From: Bacteroidota bacterium
GTDB lineage: Bacteria; Bacteroidota; Ignavibacteria; UBA10030; UBA8401
Assembly (NCBI GenBank): GCA_035506275.1
Contig: DATJPT010000001.1
Coordinates: 1 to 64,000 of the forward strand
Direction: 5' to 3'
DNA: 64,000 nt
Shown: in pieces, positions 16,522 to 26,110 of the stretch
Layout: every line of letters starts with the position of its first letter
How positions within the stretch are numbered: position 1 is the stretch's first letter
The notes under the pieces: generated by a model
What the model was told of the DNA's origin: nothing
The model's input: the letters and a program-made list of their open reading frames with translations, nothing else
Database searches by the model: none
Translations under genes and position numbers: made by a program

Positions 16522-17782
16522 AACCAAACACAGTACGAGAGATCAGCACTCGTATCGATTCATTCTACGTGTTCTCAACGGCATTGTGCCTATTAATGAA
16601 ATCGATCCCTCGATTTTGTCGGACACTTTCCGTGAGATCGCGCGACTGGAAGAAATTGAAAAACCGATTCGGGACACATGGGGTAATTGGGATTGGCAGT
16701 ATGCGGACGCACAAAGGAATGGGACATTGTATCAGCCAACGCTCGACAAGAAGATTTCTAAGTTACAAAAGCAGTTGAAAAAACAATTGCCTTATCCTCG
16801 ATGGCCTAATGGTAAGAAATTTGCCGTTTGCCTGACTCATGACGTGGACTTTGTCTCTCAAATTGCATTGAGCCGGAAAGCCGCATGGCAAGCTCTCAAC
16901 GGCATGAGGCGTGCGAAAATTACGCCACTCAAGAAATCGACAAATGTGGTCCGGCTTCTTGGCCAATTCATGCTGCAGCCTCTGCTTAGGAGGGGGAAAA
17001 ATGATCCACTATGGAAATTCGAGCAGTGGCTTGAATTAGAAAATTCTTACGGTTTCCATTCGACCTTTTATTTTTTTCCTGCGCCGGGTTCGCACGTTCA
17101 CGAATGGGATTGCTCATACCAGTTATCAGATAGTATTGTTTACGGCCGTAAAAAAATGTCAGTGCAGGAAATGATTCATGAAATTGACAAGGCGGGTTGG
17201 GAAATAGGGTTGCATGGAAGTTATCATTCGGCGTTGAATGAAAAATTACTTTCCGCGCAAAAGGCAGAAATAGAGGACGCTACTGGAAAAGCTATCATCA
17301 GCACACGCCAGCATTATTTGCATTACGATGTTCGCCTGACACCGAACCTTCAAGAACGCGTCGGTTTCAAAACTGATTCAACTCAAGGATTCAACAGATC
17401 AATAGGCTTTCGGGCGGCAACCAGCTTTCCTTACACCTGCTGGAACCACGCAGAAGAACAGCCATTGTCAATACTTGAAATTCCTCAACATATTATGGAC
17501 GGGGGTTTATTTACTAATAATGCTTTAGAATATGACGCTGACCTTGCGATAAAGCACTCGATCCAATTGATGGACGAAGTTGAAGCTGTGGGAGGGTGTT
17601 TAACTTTGAGCTGGCATCCACACAACATTGTAAATGAAATGTGGTGGCAAGTCTACAAAACGCTGATTGAAGAAGCCCATCATCGAAATGCCTGGGGCTG
17701 CTCAGCCGGTGAGATCTACAATTATTGGGAAAAGAATGAAACAGCCATAGTACAATCATCGCACGCTGAAATAGGACAATAA
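16514..17782 (+). CDS. Polysaccharide deacetylase-like (NodB-fold) protein
   Basis: About 422 residues. The motif LTHDVDFV (residues 107-114) is the DD-type metal site seen in the HDVD subgroup of NodB-like proteins, and IGLHGSYHSA supplies the H-x3-H pair. LSWHPHNI near the end resembles the last catalytic motif. An AGAGGAG site 3 bases before the ATG at 16514 favours this start; ATGs at 16493 and 16497 are further in-frame or nearby options. There is no signal peptide, so it should act in the cytoplasm, unlike secreted deacetylases. It abuts asnB directly. Confidence 0.78.
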   Translation: MPETKHSTRDQHSYRFILRVLNGIVPINEIDPSILSDTFREIARLEEIEKPIRDTWGNWDWQYADAQRNGTLYQPTLDKKISKLQKQLKKQLPYPRWPNGKKFAVCLTHDVDFVSQIALSRKAAWQALNGMRRAKITPLKKSTNVVRLLGQFMLQPLLRRGKNDPLWKFEQWLELENSYGFHSTFYFFPAPGSHVHEWDCSYQLSDSIVYGRKKMSVQEMIHEIDKAGWEIGLHGSYHSALNEKLLSAQKAEIEDATGKAIISTRQHYLHYDVRLTPNLQERVGFKTDSTQGFNRSIGFRAATSFPYTCWNHAEEQPLSILEIPQHIMDGGLFTNNALEYDADLAIKHSIQLMDEVEAVGGCLTLSWHPHNIVNEMWWQVYKTLIEEAHHRNAWGCSAGEIYNYWEKNETAIVQSSHAEIGQ

Positions 17783-19768
17783 ATGTGCGGCATTACAGGA
17801 ATACTGTCGCGGCAAGGCGGGCAGATCGACCCCGCAACACTCCTCTCCATGACGAACAGCATCCGCCACCGCGGTCCGGACGATGAGGGGTACCTTCTGG
17901 TTGACATGGCCTCCGGCAAGTGCGAGCAGCGGGCGGGAACCGGCTCCGTTTCTGCCGCCAAGGAACTCCATCACTCTATCTCTGCTTCGTCGCCGGACTC
18001 CTTTTCCCTCGGACTCGGCTGGCGCCGCTTAAGCATCATCGACCCTTCCCCTTCCGGACACCAGCCGATGTCGAATGCTGATGGTACCGTGTGGCTGATC
18101 TTTAACGGAGAGATCTATAATTACATTGAACTCCGGGAACAGCTTGCCGTGAAGGGATATCGGTTCAGGACGAAGACTGATTCAGAAGTCATCATCCATG
18201 CGTATGAGGAATGGGGAACCGAATGCCTCTCCCGCTTCAACGGGATGTGGGGATTCGCGCTGTGGGATAACCGAAAGAAAACCTTGTTCTGCGCACGGGA
18301 CAGATTCGGCGTCAAGCCGTTGTATTATTTCAAAAACGATAACACGTTTGCTTTCGCCTCCGAGATCAAAGCCCTGCTGATTCACCCCGGCGTTGCACGC
18401 AGGACCAACGATCAGATCGTCTATGATTATCTGGCGTACGCCGTCATTGACCATACGGACGAGACATTCTTCTCCGCCATCAAGCAGCTCCCCCCCTCCC
18501 ACTATCTCATCGCCGATGCCTCGGGTCGATTTACGGTCAACCGGTATTATACGTTGGCGTGCAATGACGAGCCCGGCAGTTACGACGAATCGCACAATAA
18601 AAAATTTGCGGAACAATTCAAGGAGCTGCTGTATGATTCAATCAAGCTCCGGCTGCGCACCGATGTGCCGCTGGGAAGCTGCCTGAGCGGTGGGCTCGAT
18701 TCTTCCACTATTGTCTGCATCGCGAACGAACTGATGTTCAAGAACGGTGTTATCGACCGGTCGCTCATCGGCGAACACCAGAAAACGTTCACGGCAGTCT
18801 ACGACAATGCCGCATTGAGCGAGAAGCCGTTTGTCGACCGAGTCATCGCCCGCACAAACGCCGAACCGCATTTCGTCCGGCCGGATGGGAAGCTGCTGTG
18901 GGAAGAACTGCGAAAGGTCGTCTACCATCAGGATGAACCGTTCAATTCGACGTCCGTCTACGCGCAGTGGAACGTGATGCGCCTTGCGTCGGAGCACAAG
19001 GTGACGGTGTTGTTGGACGGCCAGGGGGGGGACGAGCTGCTCGGCGGTTATGCATGGCACACACCGATCTACCACTCACAGCTCCTTCGCCGCGCCCGTC
19101 TCGGCGCTCTTCTAAACGAATTGGCCGGAACTAGGTCCGTCACAAATCTGCCGGTATATCGGCAACTCGTTGCATTGCTTGGGAAGACCGGCAGGGATTT
19201 TCTTCCTTTGTCGGCATATCAACAGATCGTCCCCGGTATCGCCCTGATGGATCCGGAATTCTCATCCATCCACGGAAAGAAATCAACGGTGGTCGAAAAA
19301 CGGAATGACAATCTTCAGGCGCGCCTGCTCCAGGAAGAAACAGCTTTCAACCTCCAGCAGCTCCTTCATTACGAGGACCGGAACTCAATGGCATTTTCGA
19401 TCGAAGCGCGCGTCCCCTTCGTCGACTACCGCGTTGTCGAATACGGGATGAGCATTCCCGTTTCGTACAAAATTCACAACGGCTGGTCGAAGTATCCGCT
19501 GAGATCCGCCGGGGAAGGGATATTGCCGAAAGAAATTCAGTGGCGCAAAGATAAAATGGGCTTCGTGACCCCGCAAAACGAATGGATGGTGGGCCTGCTC
19601 CCCGCAATTCGCTCCTTCCTTAGGGACGAGCCCCTTCGCTCACGGCGATTCTTCGATCAGCCCGGACTCCAGAAACGGCTTCACAGCGATCCGCCGTCGA
19701 TTGCCTACCCCGTATTGTGGCAGATCCTCAACCTCGAAATGTGGATGAGAGTTTTCGATGTCGAATAG
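17783..19768 (+). CDS. asnB: Asparagine synthetase B-type glutamine amidotransferase
   Basis: A 661-residue class II amidotransferase. MCGITGIL gives the N-terminal nucleophile Cys2 after Met removal. RHRGPDD and NGEIYN are glutaminase-site motifs, and LSGGLDSSTIVC is the PP-loop that adenylates the carboxylate. The ATG follows the previous stop with no gap. In surface-glycan loci such proteins often amidate uronic acids rather than make asparagine (for example WbmE in Bordetella, from memory). With the diacetamido-uronate pathway at 1.5-7 kb, that role is attractive here. GC content rises again from this gene. The symbol denotes the family only. Confidence 0.85.
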   Translation: MCGITGILSRQGGQIDPATLLSMTNSIRHRGPDDEGYLLVDMASGKCEQRAGTGSVSAAKELHHSISASSPDSFSLGLGWRRLSIIDPSPSGHQPMSNADGTVWLIFNGEIYNYIELREQLAVKGYRFRTKTDSEVIIHAYEEWGTECLSRFNGMWGFALWDNRKKTLFCARDRFGVKPLYYFKNDNTFAFASEIKALLIHPGVARRTNDQIVYDYLAYAVIDHTDETFFSAIKQLPPSHYLIADASGRFTVNRYYTLACNDEPGSYDESHNKKFAEQFKELLYDSIKLRLRTDVPLGSCLSGGLDSSTIVCIANELMFKNGVIDRSLIGEHQKTFTAVYDNAALSEKPFVDRVIARTNAEPHFVRPDGKLLWEELRKVVYHQDEPFNSTSVYAQWNVMRLASEHKVTVLLDGQGGDELLGGYAWHTPIYHSQLLRRARLGALLNELAGTRSVTNLPVYRQLVALLGKTGRDFLPLSAYQQIVPGIALMDPEFSSIHGKKSTVVEKRNDNLQARLLQEETAFNLQQLLHYEDRNSMAFSIEARVPFVDYRVVEYGMSIPVSYKIHNGWSKYPLRSAGEGILPKEIQWRKDKMGFVTPQNEWMVGLLPAIRSFLRDEPLRSRRFFDQPGLQKRLHSDPPSIAYPVLWQILNLEMWMRVFDVE

Positions 19769-21269
19769 CCTTCTTGCGACGCTCAAAGCGAATGCGGCGG
19801 AACACAGATCGTTTCTCCTCCTTATGGTGTTCTATGTTCTGCTCTCGACATTCATGCTGGATAACTATCCGCGCGTATGGGTCGATGAGCCGTGGGAATC
19901 GATCACCGCATCGACGCTTATCCATGAGGGAAAGATGTACAATCCGGTCCTTGAGAACTACATCGCGTTCGACAAGATTTTGCTTCAGCCGCGCCTCTTC
20001 TTGAGCCTTGCCCTGGCCCCCTCCTACGCTCTCTTCGGCGTTGGACCGGCGCAGGGGAGAGTCGTGTCCGTTGCCTGCGGGGCATTGTTGATCGCCGGGG
20101 TATATCTCTTCACGAAAAAATTCTTTTCACAACGGGCGGCGCTAGTGGCGGTGTGGTTCACGCTGATCGAAACGATGATGTTCTTCGTGTATCGAACCAT
20201 CCGTCCCGAAATCTATCTTGCCACCCTCGAACTGTTTTCGCTCCTCTTCTTTTTTTCCGGCATTGAAACCGGACGATCGAGGAATTTCTTCTGGTCGGGG
20301 TTGCTCTCCGGCATCGCTCTCTGGACCCACCCTAACGCGCTCCTTCATTTGATCGCACTCTCCGTCGTTCTGCTTCTGACGTACAGAGCGCGCACGTTCA
20401 CCTCGCGAGGCGCCTGGTTTGTTGCCGCAGGCGTTGCTGCCGGCGTTTTTCCTTATCTTGCGTACGTGGCCGTCAACGATGCACAAAATTCATTTGCAAC
20501 ATTTTACCTTCAGCTCGACAACCGAACCGGAGCGCTTGGACAATCCCATTGGCTATCCAACAGCCTTGCCGGCGAATGGGGACGCGTCCTCGAATATATG
20601 CGATTTCCGTACAGAGCTCCGATCGTCCTGGCCTTCGCCGCCGGATGGGGGTATGCTATGTTGTCCAGAAAAAAACCGTTACGTACTCTTGCCATCGTTC
20701 TCGGCGTTGAAGCGTTGTGCTCTTTCTTTTTCATCTCAAGCAAAACGGTGCTTTATTCAACCTCGGTTCTGCCCCTGCTGTGTATCATCGCGGCAGGAGG
20801 CATCGATGAGAACCTTGGGGAACTGCAAGCGCTTCCGGGAAGATTCCGACGGGTTTTCCGTTCGCGGTATTGGAAGGAATCGCTCGCAGGGGCGCTTTTC
20901 ATCATTCTCTCTCTGAACCAGCTCGCCGGCGACGCAAGCTTGTTGTGGCAGCATAGATCTTGCTCATATTCCGAAACGATCGGACGTCTTCAATCCGCGA
21001 TCCCGCAGAATGCGCGCGTGTGGGGGTCAATCACCTTCTGGTTCGGGTTCCAGCACCAGCCGTTCCGCTGCCAGTATACCTATTTGCGGGAGGTCGAAAG
21101 ATTCAAGCCGGAGTATATGATTACTGGAGACGCGGAAACGTGGGGAAAGGATTTTTGGAGATCCGTCCGCGACCAGGCAGAAGAGATCGTCAAGCAGCGC
21201 GGAACGCTGGTCGCAGAGCTTCCCGAAAATTGCTACGGAAAATTGCGCGTCTATCATCTGCATTGGTAG
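19758..21269 (+). CDS. GT-C (GT39/ArnT-like) membrane glycosyltransferase
   Basis: A 503-residue membrane protein with about 10-12 helices. The first extracytoplasmic loop carries WVDEPWES (D43, E44), the acidic pair typical of GT-C enzymes that use polyprenyl-phosphate sugars. The helical part runs to about residue 390 and ends in a soluble tail. It overlaps asnB by 11 bases. It probably transfers a sugar to a glycan or protein on the periplasmic side, using a donor made by the GT2 protein encoded next. Confidence 0.8.
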   Translation: MSNSLLATLKANAAEHRSFLLLMVFYVLLSTFMLDNYPRVWVDEPWESITASTLIHEGKMYNPVLENYIAFDKILLQPRLFLSLALAPSYALFGVGPAQGRVVSVACGALLIAGVYLFTKKFFSQRAALVAVWFTLIETMMFFVYRTIRPEIYLATLELFSLLFFFSGIETGRSRNFFWSGLLSGIALWTHPNALLHLIALSVVLLLTYRARTFTSRGAWFVAAGVAAGVFPYLAYVAVNDAQNSFATFYLQLDNRTGALGQSHWLSNSLAGEWGRVLEYMRFPYRAPIVLAFAAGWGYAMLSRKKPLRTLAIVLGVEALCSFFFISSKTVLYSTSVLPLLCIIAAGGIDENLGELQALPGRFRRVFRSRYWKESLAGALFIILSLNQLAGDASLLWQHRSCSYSETIGRLQSAIPQNARVWGSITFWFGFQHQPFRCQYTYLREVERFKPEYMITGDAETWGKDFWRSVRDQAEEIVKQRGTLVAELPENCYGKLRVYHLHW

Positions 21270-21343
21270 GAGGCCCTCCAGTTGAATCACACATGCATCT
21301 TCGCTATCTTGGTACCGTTCCTTATCTTTATTCCTTTCCCAGA

Positions 21344-22288
21344 ATGCTCATGACTACGTTTGTCATCCCTGTCTACAACGGCGCCCTCATGGTTGAGCGT
21401 CTGTATCAACGGCTGCTTCCCGTTGCATCGTCGCTCGGCCATTATGAAATAATCTTTGTCGATGATGGAAGCACGGACAACAGTTTCTCCGTCCTCACCA
21501 AACTTCAGACGCGGGATCGGAACATCTGCGCCGTCCAGCTCAGCCGGAACTTCGGCCAGCACAATGCAACGCTGGCGGGACTTTCGTGCGCCCATGGCGA
21601 CATTGTGGTTACCCTGGACCAGGATCTGCAGAATCCTCCAGAAGAGATCCCCGGCATGATCAAGAAACTTGACGAAGGTTTCGACGTTGTCTACGGGCTC
21701 CCGGAAGAGCGCGCACACAACCTATTCCGGAACATGACCTCGGACTTCAGCAAATGGATTTCCCGAAAGATCCTCACGACGGCGCTGAACGGCAATTTCA
21801 GCAGTTTCCGCGTGATGAAGAAATGGGTTGCGGATGAAATAGTCAAATACAATTCGTCGTATACCTACATCGACGGACTCATCAGCTGGACGACGACGAA
21901 CATCGGCGGGGTGACCGTCAGAAACGACCGGTCCGACTTTCAATCGCACTATACGGTCCTTCGGTTGATCAATCACGGCCTCAACCTTCTCGTCAATTTT
22001 TCGATCAAGCCCCTTCAGATCGCCTCCATGCTCGGGCTAGTCAGCGCTCTTGCCGGTTTGATAGGAGCAGCGATCGTCGTAGCTCAAAAGATCATGTACA
22101 ATATTCCTGTGCAAGGATGGACATCGCTCATGGTCGTGGTACTGGTGATCGGCGGAATGCAGATCGTTTTTCTCGGGCTCATCGGCGAATACACCGGGAG
22201 AATCCTGATGAACTCCAACAGTTCCCCCAAATTTATTATTCGCGAAACCAAAAAAGGGACCACTCGCGGTGCCGCCAAAAAGAAATAA
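21344..22288 (+). CDS. GT2 polyprenyl-phosphate glycosyltransferase (DPM1/ArnC-like)
   Basis: About 314 residues. FVIPVYNGA opens a GT-A domain with VDDGSTDNS and LDQDLQNPPEE (DxD-like), and VQLSRNFGQHNATLAG is the signature of dolichyl/undecaprenyl-phosphate sugar synthases. Two C-terminal membrane helices (about 225-290) end in LIGEYTGRI. It makes a polyprenyl-phosphate sugar, presumably the donor for the GT-C enzyme just upstream. Start is uncertain: ATG 21344, 21350 or 21293 (19 bases after AGGAGG). The longer open frame from 20960 overlaps the GT-C gene and is rejected. Confidence 0.83.
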   Translation: MLMTTFVIPVYNGALMVERLYQRLLPVASSLGHYEIIFVDDGSTDNSFSVLTKLQTRDRNICAVQLSRNFGQHNATLAGLSCAHGDIVVTLDQDLQNPPEEIPGMIKKLDEGFDVVYGLPEERAHNLFRNMTSDFSKWISRKILTTALNGNFSSFRVMKKWVADEIVKYNSSYTYIDGLISWTTTNIGGVTVRNDRSDFQSHYTVLRLINHGLNLLVNFSIKPLQIASMLGLVSALAGLIGAAIVVAQKIMYNIPVQGWTSLMVVVLVIGGMQIVFLGLIGEYTGRILMNSNSSPKFIIRETKKGTTRGAAKKK

Positions 22289-23213
22289 TATTGCCCTGGT
22301 CCTGGGGGGTTGCGGCTTCCTCGGATCCGTCGTTACGCGACGGCTGGTCGAAGAAGGAATGGATGTCCGAGTCTTCGATAAAGAGGGACAGGACACCTAC
22401 CGCATCAGGTCCGTCATCGATAAGATCGACCTGCAATTCGGCGATTTTTCCAACCTCGGCGATTTGAAGCAGGCGCTCGAAGGAGCTACGACAGTCCTTC
22501 ATTTCATCGGTACCACGATTCCGCAAACATCGATGAACGACATCAAGTACGATGTCGAGACAAACGTCCTCCCGACCGTCCGTTTGCTCGAATTGCTTAA
22601 AGAGAATAAGTCGACTAGGATCATTTTCGCGTCGTCCGGGGGAACGGTGTACGGCGCTTCCGCAGCGCATCGACCGATTTCTGAAGACGCTCCAACGGAG
22701 CCGATCTCGGCGTACGGAATCTCAAAATTGACCGTCGAAAAATTTATCAAATTGTTCTCGTTCAACTACGCCCTTCCCTACGTGATCCTCCGGTTCGCTA
22801 ACCCGTACGGACCGAGCCAGCATCCGCTCCGTCCCCAAGGAGCCGTCGGCGTTTTTTTGAACAAAGCGTTAAAAGGAGAAGAGATCACTATTTGGGGAAA
22901 CGGATCAGCTGTCAGGGATTATTTGTATGAAGAGGACCTGGCCGCCGCGGTTGCAGCCGCGGTGAAAAAAACCTCGATGCGGGGAGTGTTCAACGTCGGA
23001 ACAGGCACCGGAACTTCTTTGAACGAAATTGTCAATTTGATTCAAACAACGTTTGCGGTCTCCTGCCGGGTTGCGTATGACAATGAGCGGACGTTCGACG
23101 TCCCGTATAATGTCCTTGACATCGGAAAGATCCGTTCAGAGACCGGCTGGACACCGGCCCGCTCTCTGACCGACGGCCTGACCACGATGAAGAAATTGAT
23201 GCTGCGGTCATAA
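22269..23213 (+). CDS. NAD-dependent sugar epimerase/dehydratase (SDR)
   Basis: A 314-residue extended short-chain dehydrogenase. Motifs: LVLGGCGFLGS (10-20) for NAD binding, ASSGGTVYG (121-129) with the catalytic Ser, and YGISK with Y149 and K153. GalE-like epimerases and dehydratases acting on UDP- or dTDP-sugars share these. The GTG at 22269 overlaps the GT2 gene by 20 bases. Product unknown; it supplies an activated sugar for the locus. Confidence 0.85.
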   Translation: MPPKRNNIALVLGGCGFLGSVVTRRLVEEGMDVRVFDKEGQDTYRIRSVIDKIDLQFGDFSNLGDLKQALEGATTVLHFIGTTIPQTSMNDIKYDVETNVLPTVRLLELLKENKSTRIIFASSGGTVYGASAAHRPISEDAPTEPISAYGISKLTVEKFIKLFSFNYALPYVILRFANPYGPSQHPLRPQGAVGVFLNKALKGEEITIWGNGSAVRDYLYEEDLAAAVAAAVKKTSMRGVFNVGTGTGTSLNEIVNLIQTTFAVSCRVAYDNERTFDVPYNVLDIGKIRSETGWTPARSLTDGLTTMKKLMLRS

Positions 23214-23273
23214 CCCTCCCATGCGGGCTATGGCGGACAAACTTTTTCCCAATCCTCCCTGCGCGATATTGCG

Positions 23274-25223
23274 GTGAATATCATAAAATTCTGCACTCTT
23301 GGAATTCGAACGGCTGGGCCTGTTCGATTCCTCTCCATCGTTGCATTGAAGGCATATCGGGCGGCTGCGGAACGACACCGCAACAAAACGCTGCGCCTCG
23401 GCTGCAAACAATCCCTCGCTTCAATTTCATTCAACGGAACGCTTCCTCTGGAACAAGAAGCCGGAGCCCGGTTCAGGTCGGCCTTTCCAGGCGCGTTTGC
23501 GTCTCTCCTTGCCGCGGCTCAATCCTATCGGGCCCGCCAATTCGAGTTCCTGGGACGGTCAATCCGGTTTGACCGAAATGTGAATTGGCACCGGGACCCG
23601 GATTCGATGAAAGAGTGGGAGAAAAGAGTTTACAGAGAGATCTCGATATACTCTGAGGGGGCTCCGGGAGACGTTAAGCTTGTGTGGGAATTGAGCCGCC
23701 ATCAATATTTTGTTACGTTGGGGCAGGCGTTCTATCTTTCAGGCGACCGGGCATATCTGGACGAGTTGGTTGCCCAGTGGCTGAACTGGATCGAGGAAAA
23801 CCCCTGTACCATCGGCATCAATTGGGCGAGTCCGCTTGAAATCGGCGTTCGATTGATCTCGTGGACGTTGGCTTTCCAATTTATTGAAGATCATCTGCCG
23901 AAAACTGTCCGAACGACAATACTCAATAGTGTCTGGGAGCAATTGACATTCCTCTCGTACCATTTGTCGCTGGACAAAATAGTCCCCACGAATCATCTGA
24001 TCGGAGAAGCCGCCGGGCTGTTTATTGCCGCATGCTCGTTTCGTTTCGACGAGTCCGACCGATGGGGGCATAGAGCACAAAGGATCCTTGAAGAAGAAAT
24101 TCTCCGTCAGGTCTTTGATGACGGAATATCAAAAGAAGAATCGTCATCATACCACCGCTTCAATGTCGACTTCTTTTTGCTGTCGTTCATTCGAGCTGTA
24201 AGATCGGGCCATCCCTTTTCGGAAGACTATAAGGGGCGGCTCGAAAAAATGATCGGCTATCTTTTCGCGATACGTACACCCGATTCCCTTCTCCCCCGAT
24301 ACGGCGACTTCGACAACGGAAGGGGATTCTCCCTTTCACCCTCAGTAAATTTTTGGGACGTACGCGGATTGATCGCTGCTGGTGGCGCGCTCTTCAAAAA
24401 CGAAGCATTTTCCGACGAATCCTTTTTCAACGAAGAAGCCTATTGGCTGCTTTCCTCCTCCGAATGGGAGGGAAAAGGAAAGAATCGTTCGGTCGTACCG
24501 TCGGAATCGGGAACGATATTCCCTCGGAGCGGTCACGTCGTCATCAAAAATCAACATTACGGAGAGTATTGTTTCTTCCGTGCGGGTGAATTTGGAATGG
24601 GGGGGAATGGCTTTTCATCACACAGCCATAATGATTTATTTTCTCCGGTCATTTATTTGAATGGATGTTCTATAATAGCAGAAACAGGAACCTCCATTTA
24701 CGTTGGAAACGATCAGGAGCGTGATTACCTCCGGTCGGCGAGAGCCCACAATGTCACAATCTCGCCGGCCTCGGATTTTTTCGAGTCAAAGCGCTGGTTT
24801 GGGTGGAAAAGAAGTCTGAACGGCAGGATTATAGGATCCATGCAAACCCGGAAAGAGATTCGGGTCGAATGCGGCTTCGATGGACCGTTTGCCGACCTCT
24901 ATAAGCGTAGTATCCGGTATGAGCCGGACCATCATCTTTTTGCCGTCGAAGAAAGCTTTACAAAGAATGTTCCTGAAGTTCATTCATATTTTCATCTTGA
25001 GCACGGAATAACAGTATCAGCAAAAGAGGGGAACGCTGACATCGTTTTGAATAATCGGACGATCGCTCACTGCCTCTTCCCACCCAGCGTACACTTGACA
25101 ACCGAACAAGGATGGATATCACGGTCATACGGCATCAAAGAATCATCGGTGATCATCCACTTCACATGGCACGCTGAGGCAGGAAAGCCAGTGATCTTCT
25201 CATTCATCGCACTTCCGGCGTAG
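23274..25223 (+). CDS. Heparinase II/III-family protein
   Basis: A 649-residue protein. A helical toroid domain spans about 100-370 (FVTLGQAFYLSGDRAYLDELVAQW is split over its helices), followed by a C-terminal beta-sandwich (about 400-640) containing the HSHNDLFSPVIYLNG and ETGTSIYVG segments typical of Hepar_II_III proteins. Family members cleave uronate-containing polysaccharides by elimination. Homologues are common inside capsule and exopolysaccharide loci, where they may trim the polymer. No signal peptide was recognised. The GTG start at 23274 has no clear Shine-Dalgarno site. It fits a uronic-acid-containing product. Confidence 0.8.
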   Translation: MNIIKFCTLGIRTAGPVRFLSIVALKAYRAAAERHRNKTLRLGCKQSLASISFNGTLPLEQEAGARFRSAFPGAFASLLAAAQSYRARQFEFLGRSIRFDRNVNWHRDPDSMKEWEKRVYREISIYSEGAPGDVKLVWELSRHQYFVTLGQAFYLSGDRAYLDELVAQWLNWIEENPCTIGINWASPLEIGVRLISWTLAFQFIEDHLPKTVRTTILNSVWEQLTFLSYHLSLDKIVPTNHLIGEAAGLFIAACSFRFDESDRWGHRAQRILEEEILRQVFDDGISKEESSSYHRFNVDFFLLSFIRAVRSGHPFSEDYKGRLEKMIGYLFAIRTPDSLLPRYGDFDNGRGFSLSPSVNFWDVRGLIAAGGALFKNEAFSDESFFNEEAYWLLSSSEWEGKGKNRSVVPSESGTIFPRSGHVVIKNQHYGEYCFFRAGEFGMGGNGFSSHSHNDLFSPVIYLNGCSIIAETGTSIYVGNDQERDYLRSARAHNVTISPASDFFESKRWFGWKRSLNGRIIGSMQTRKEIRVECGFDGPFADLYKRSIRYEPDHHLFAVEESFTKNVPEVHSYFHLEHGITVSAKEGNADIVLNNRTIAHCLFPPSVHLTTEQGWISRSYGIKESSVIIHFTWHAEAGKPVIFSFIALPA

Positions 25224-25243
25224 CAGATTGAAGGTACTTATCG

Positions 25244-25978
25244 ATGGAAGATCAACTCTATAAAAAATTCTTTGAAGTTGAGACAACGCACTGGTGGTTT
25301 ACAGCCCGTCAGAGTATTGTCTCCGACATTGTCCGGCGCAATGTGCCTCTTTCTTCACATTCAAGAGTGCTCGATGTCGGCTGTGGTACGGGAGCGATCC
25401 TCGCGATGTTCCAAGCACAATGCGATGCTTACGGAACCGACATGTCCCCCCTCGCAATCGACTTCTGCCATAAGCGGGGGCTTGCAAACGCCTTCTGCTG
25501 CACGCTCGACACTTTTCCCCGCCGCGACCTCCGGTTCGACCTGGTCACACTCCTGGATGTCATCGAACATATCGACGATGATAAAGGGGTGTTGAAGCAG
25601 GCACATGAGCTGATCAAACCAGAGGGGAACATCCTAGTGACCGTTCCTGCCTACCAATTTCTTTGGAGCAGCCATGACGATCTGAATCACCACAAACGCC
25701 GTTATGTCAAATCGCAGCTGCGAAATGTCTTGGAAGGAAGCGGTTTCACGATCAAACGCATTTCATACTATAATACGCTTTTGTTCCCCACAGCGCTTGT
25801 CGGCCGAGGAGCAGAAAGGTTCTTCAAGGCTAAGAACGATGTTACCCTCGACATCCCTCCTGGCCCGATCAACTTCCTCCTGAAGGAAATCTTCGGCTTC
25901 GAGCGATTCCTCTTGCGAACAGCGACCTTGCCTTTCGGACTATCAATTATCGCCCTTGCAACGAAAAAGCCAATCTAA
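25244..25978 (+). CDS. Class I SAM-dependent methyltransferase
   Basis: A 244-residue methyltransferase. RVLDVGCGTGAIL (41-53) binds SAM, VTLLDVIEHIDDD is motif II, and ILVTVPAYQFLWSSHDDLNHHKRRY matches the UbiG/Methyltransf_11-like subgroup often seen next to glycosyltransferases. It begins 20 bases after the heparinase-like gene and is the last gene of the glycan locus. Acceptor unknown; a sugar hydroxyl or polyprenyl-linked intermediate is plausible. Confidence 0.83.
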   Translation: MEDQLYKKFFEVETTHWWFTARQSIVSDIVRRNVPLSSHSRVLDVGCGTGAILAMFQAQCDAYGTDMSPLAIDFCHKRGLANAFCCTLDTFPRRDLRFDLVTLLDVIEHIDDDKGVLKQAHELIKPEGNILVTVPAYQFLWSSHDDLNHHKRRYVKSQLRNVLEGSGFTIKRISYYNTLLFPTALVGRGAERFFKAKNDVTLDIPPGPINFLLKEIFGFERFLLRTATLPFGLSIIALATKKPI

Positions 25979-26110
25979 CGATTCGCCTTTTGCTCCCCTG
26001 CAGACCGGGAGCACACGCTGCGATCGGTTTGACTCTCACTTCATTCTTATTTATATTTCCCCCACTTTGCTAGGCAATCAACAGTTCAACTACAATAGCA
26101 GGAGACGTAC

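Noticed and set aside
20960-21343. N-terminal extension of the GT2 frame
   Set aside because: It overlaps the end of the GT-C gene in another frame and has no conserved sequence; GT-A domains start at FVIPVYN.
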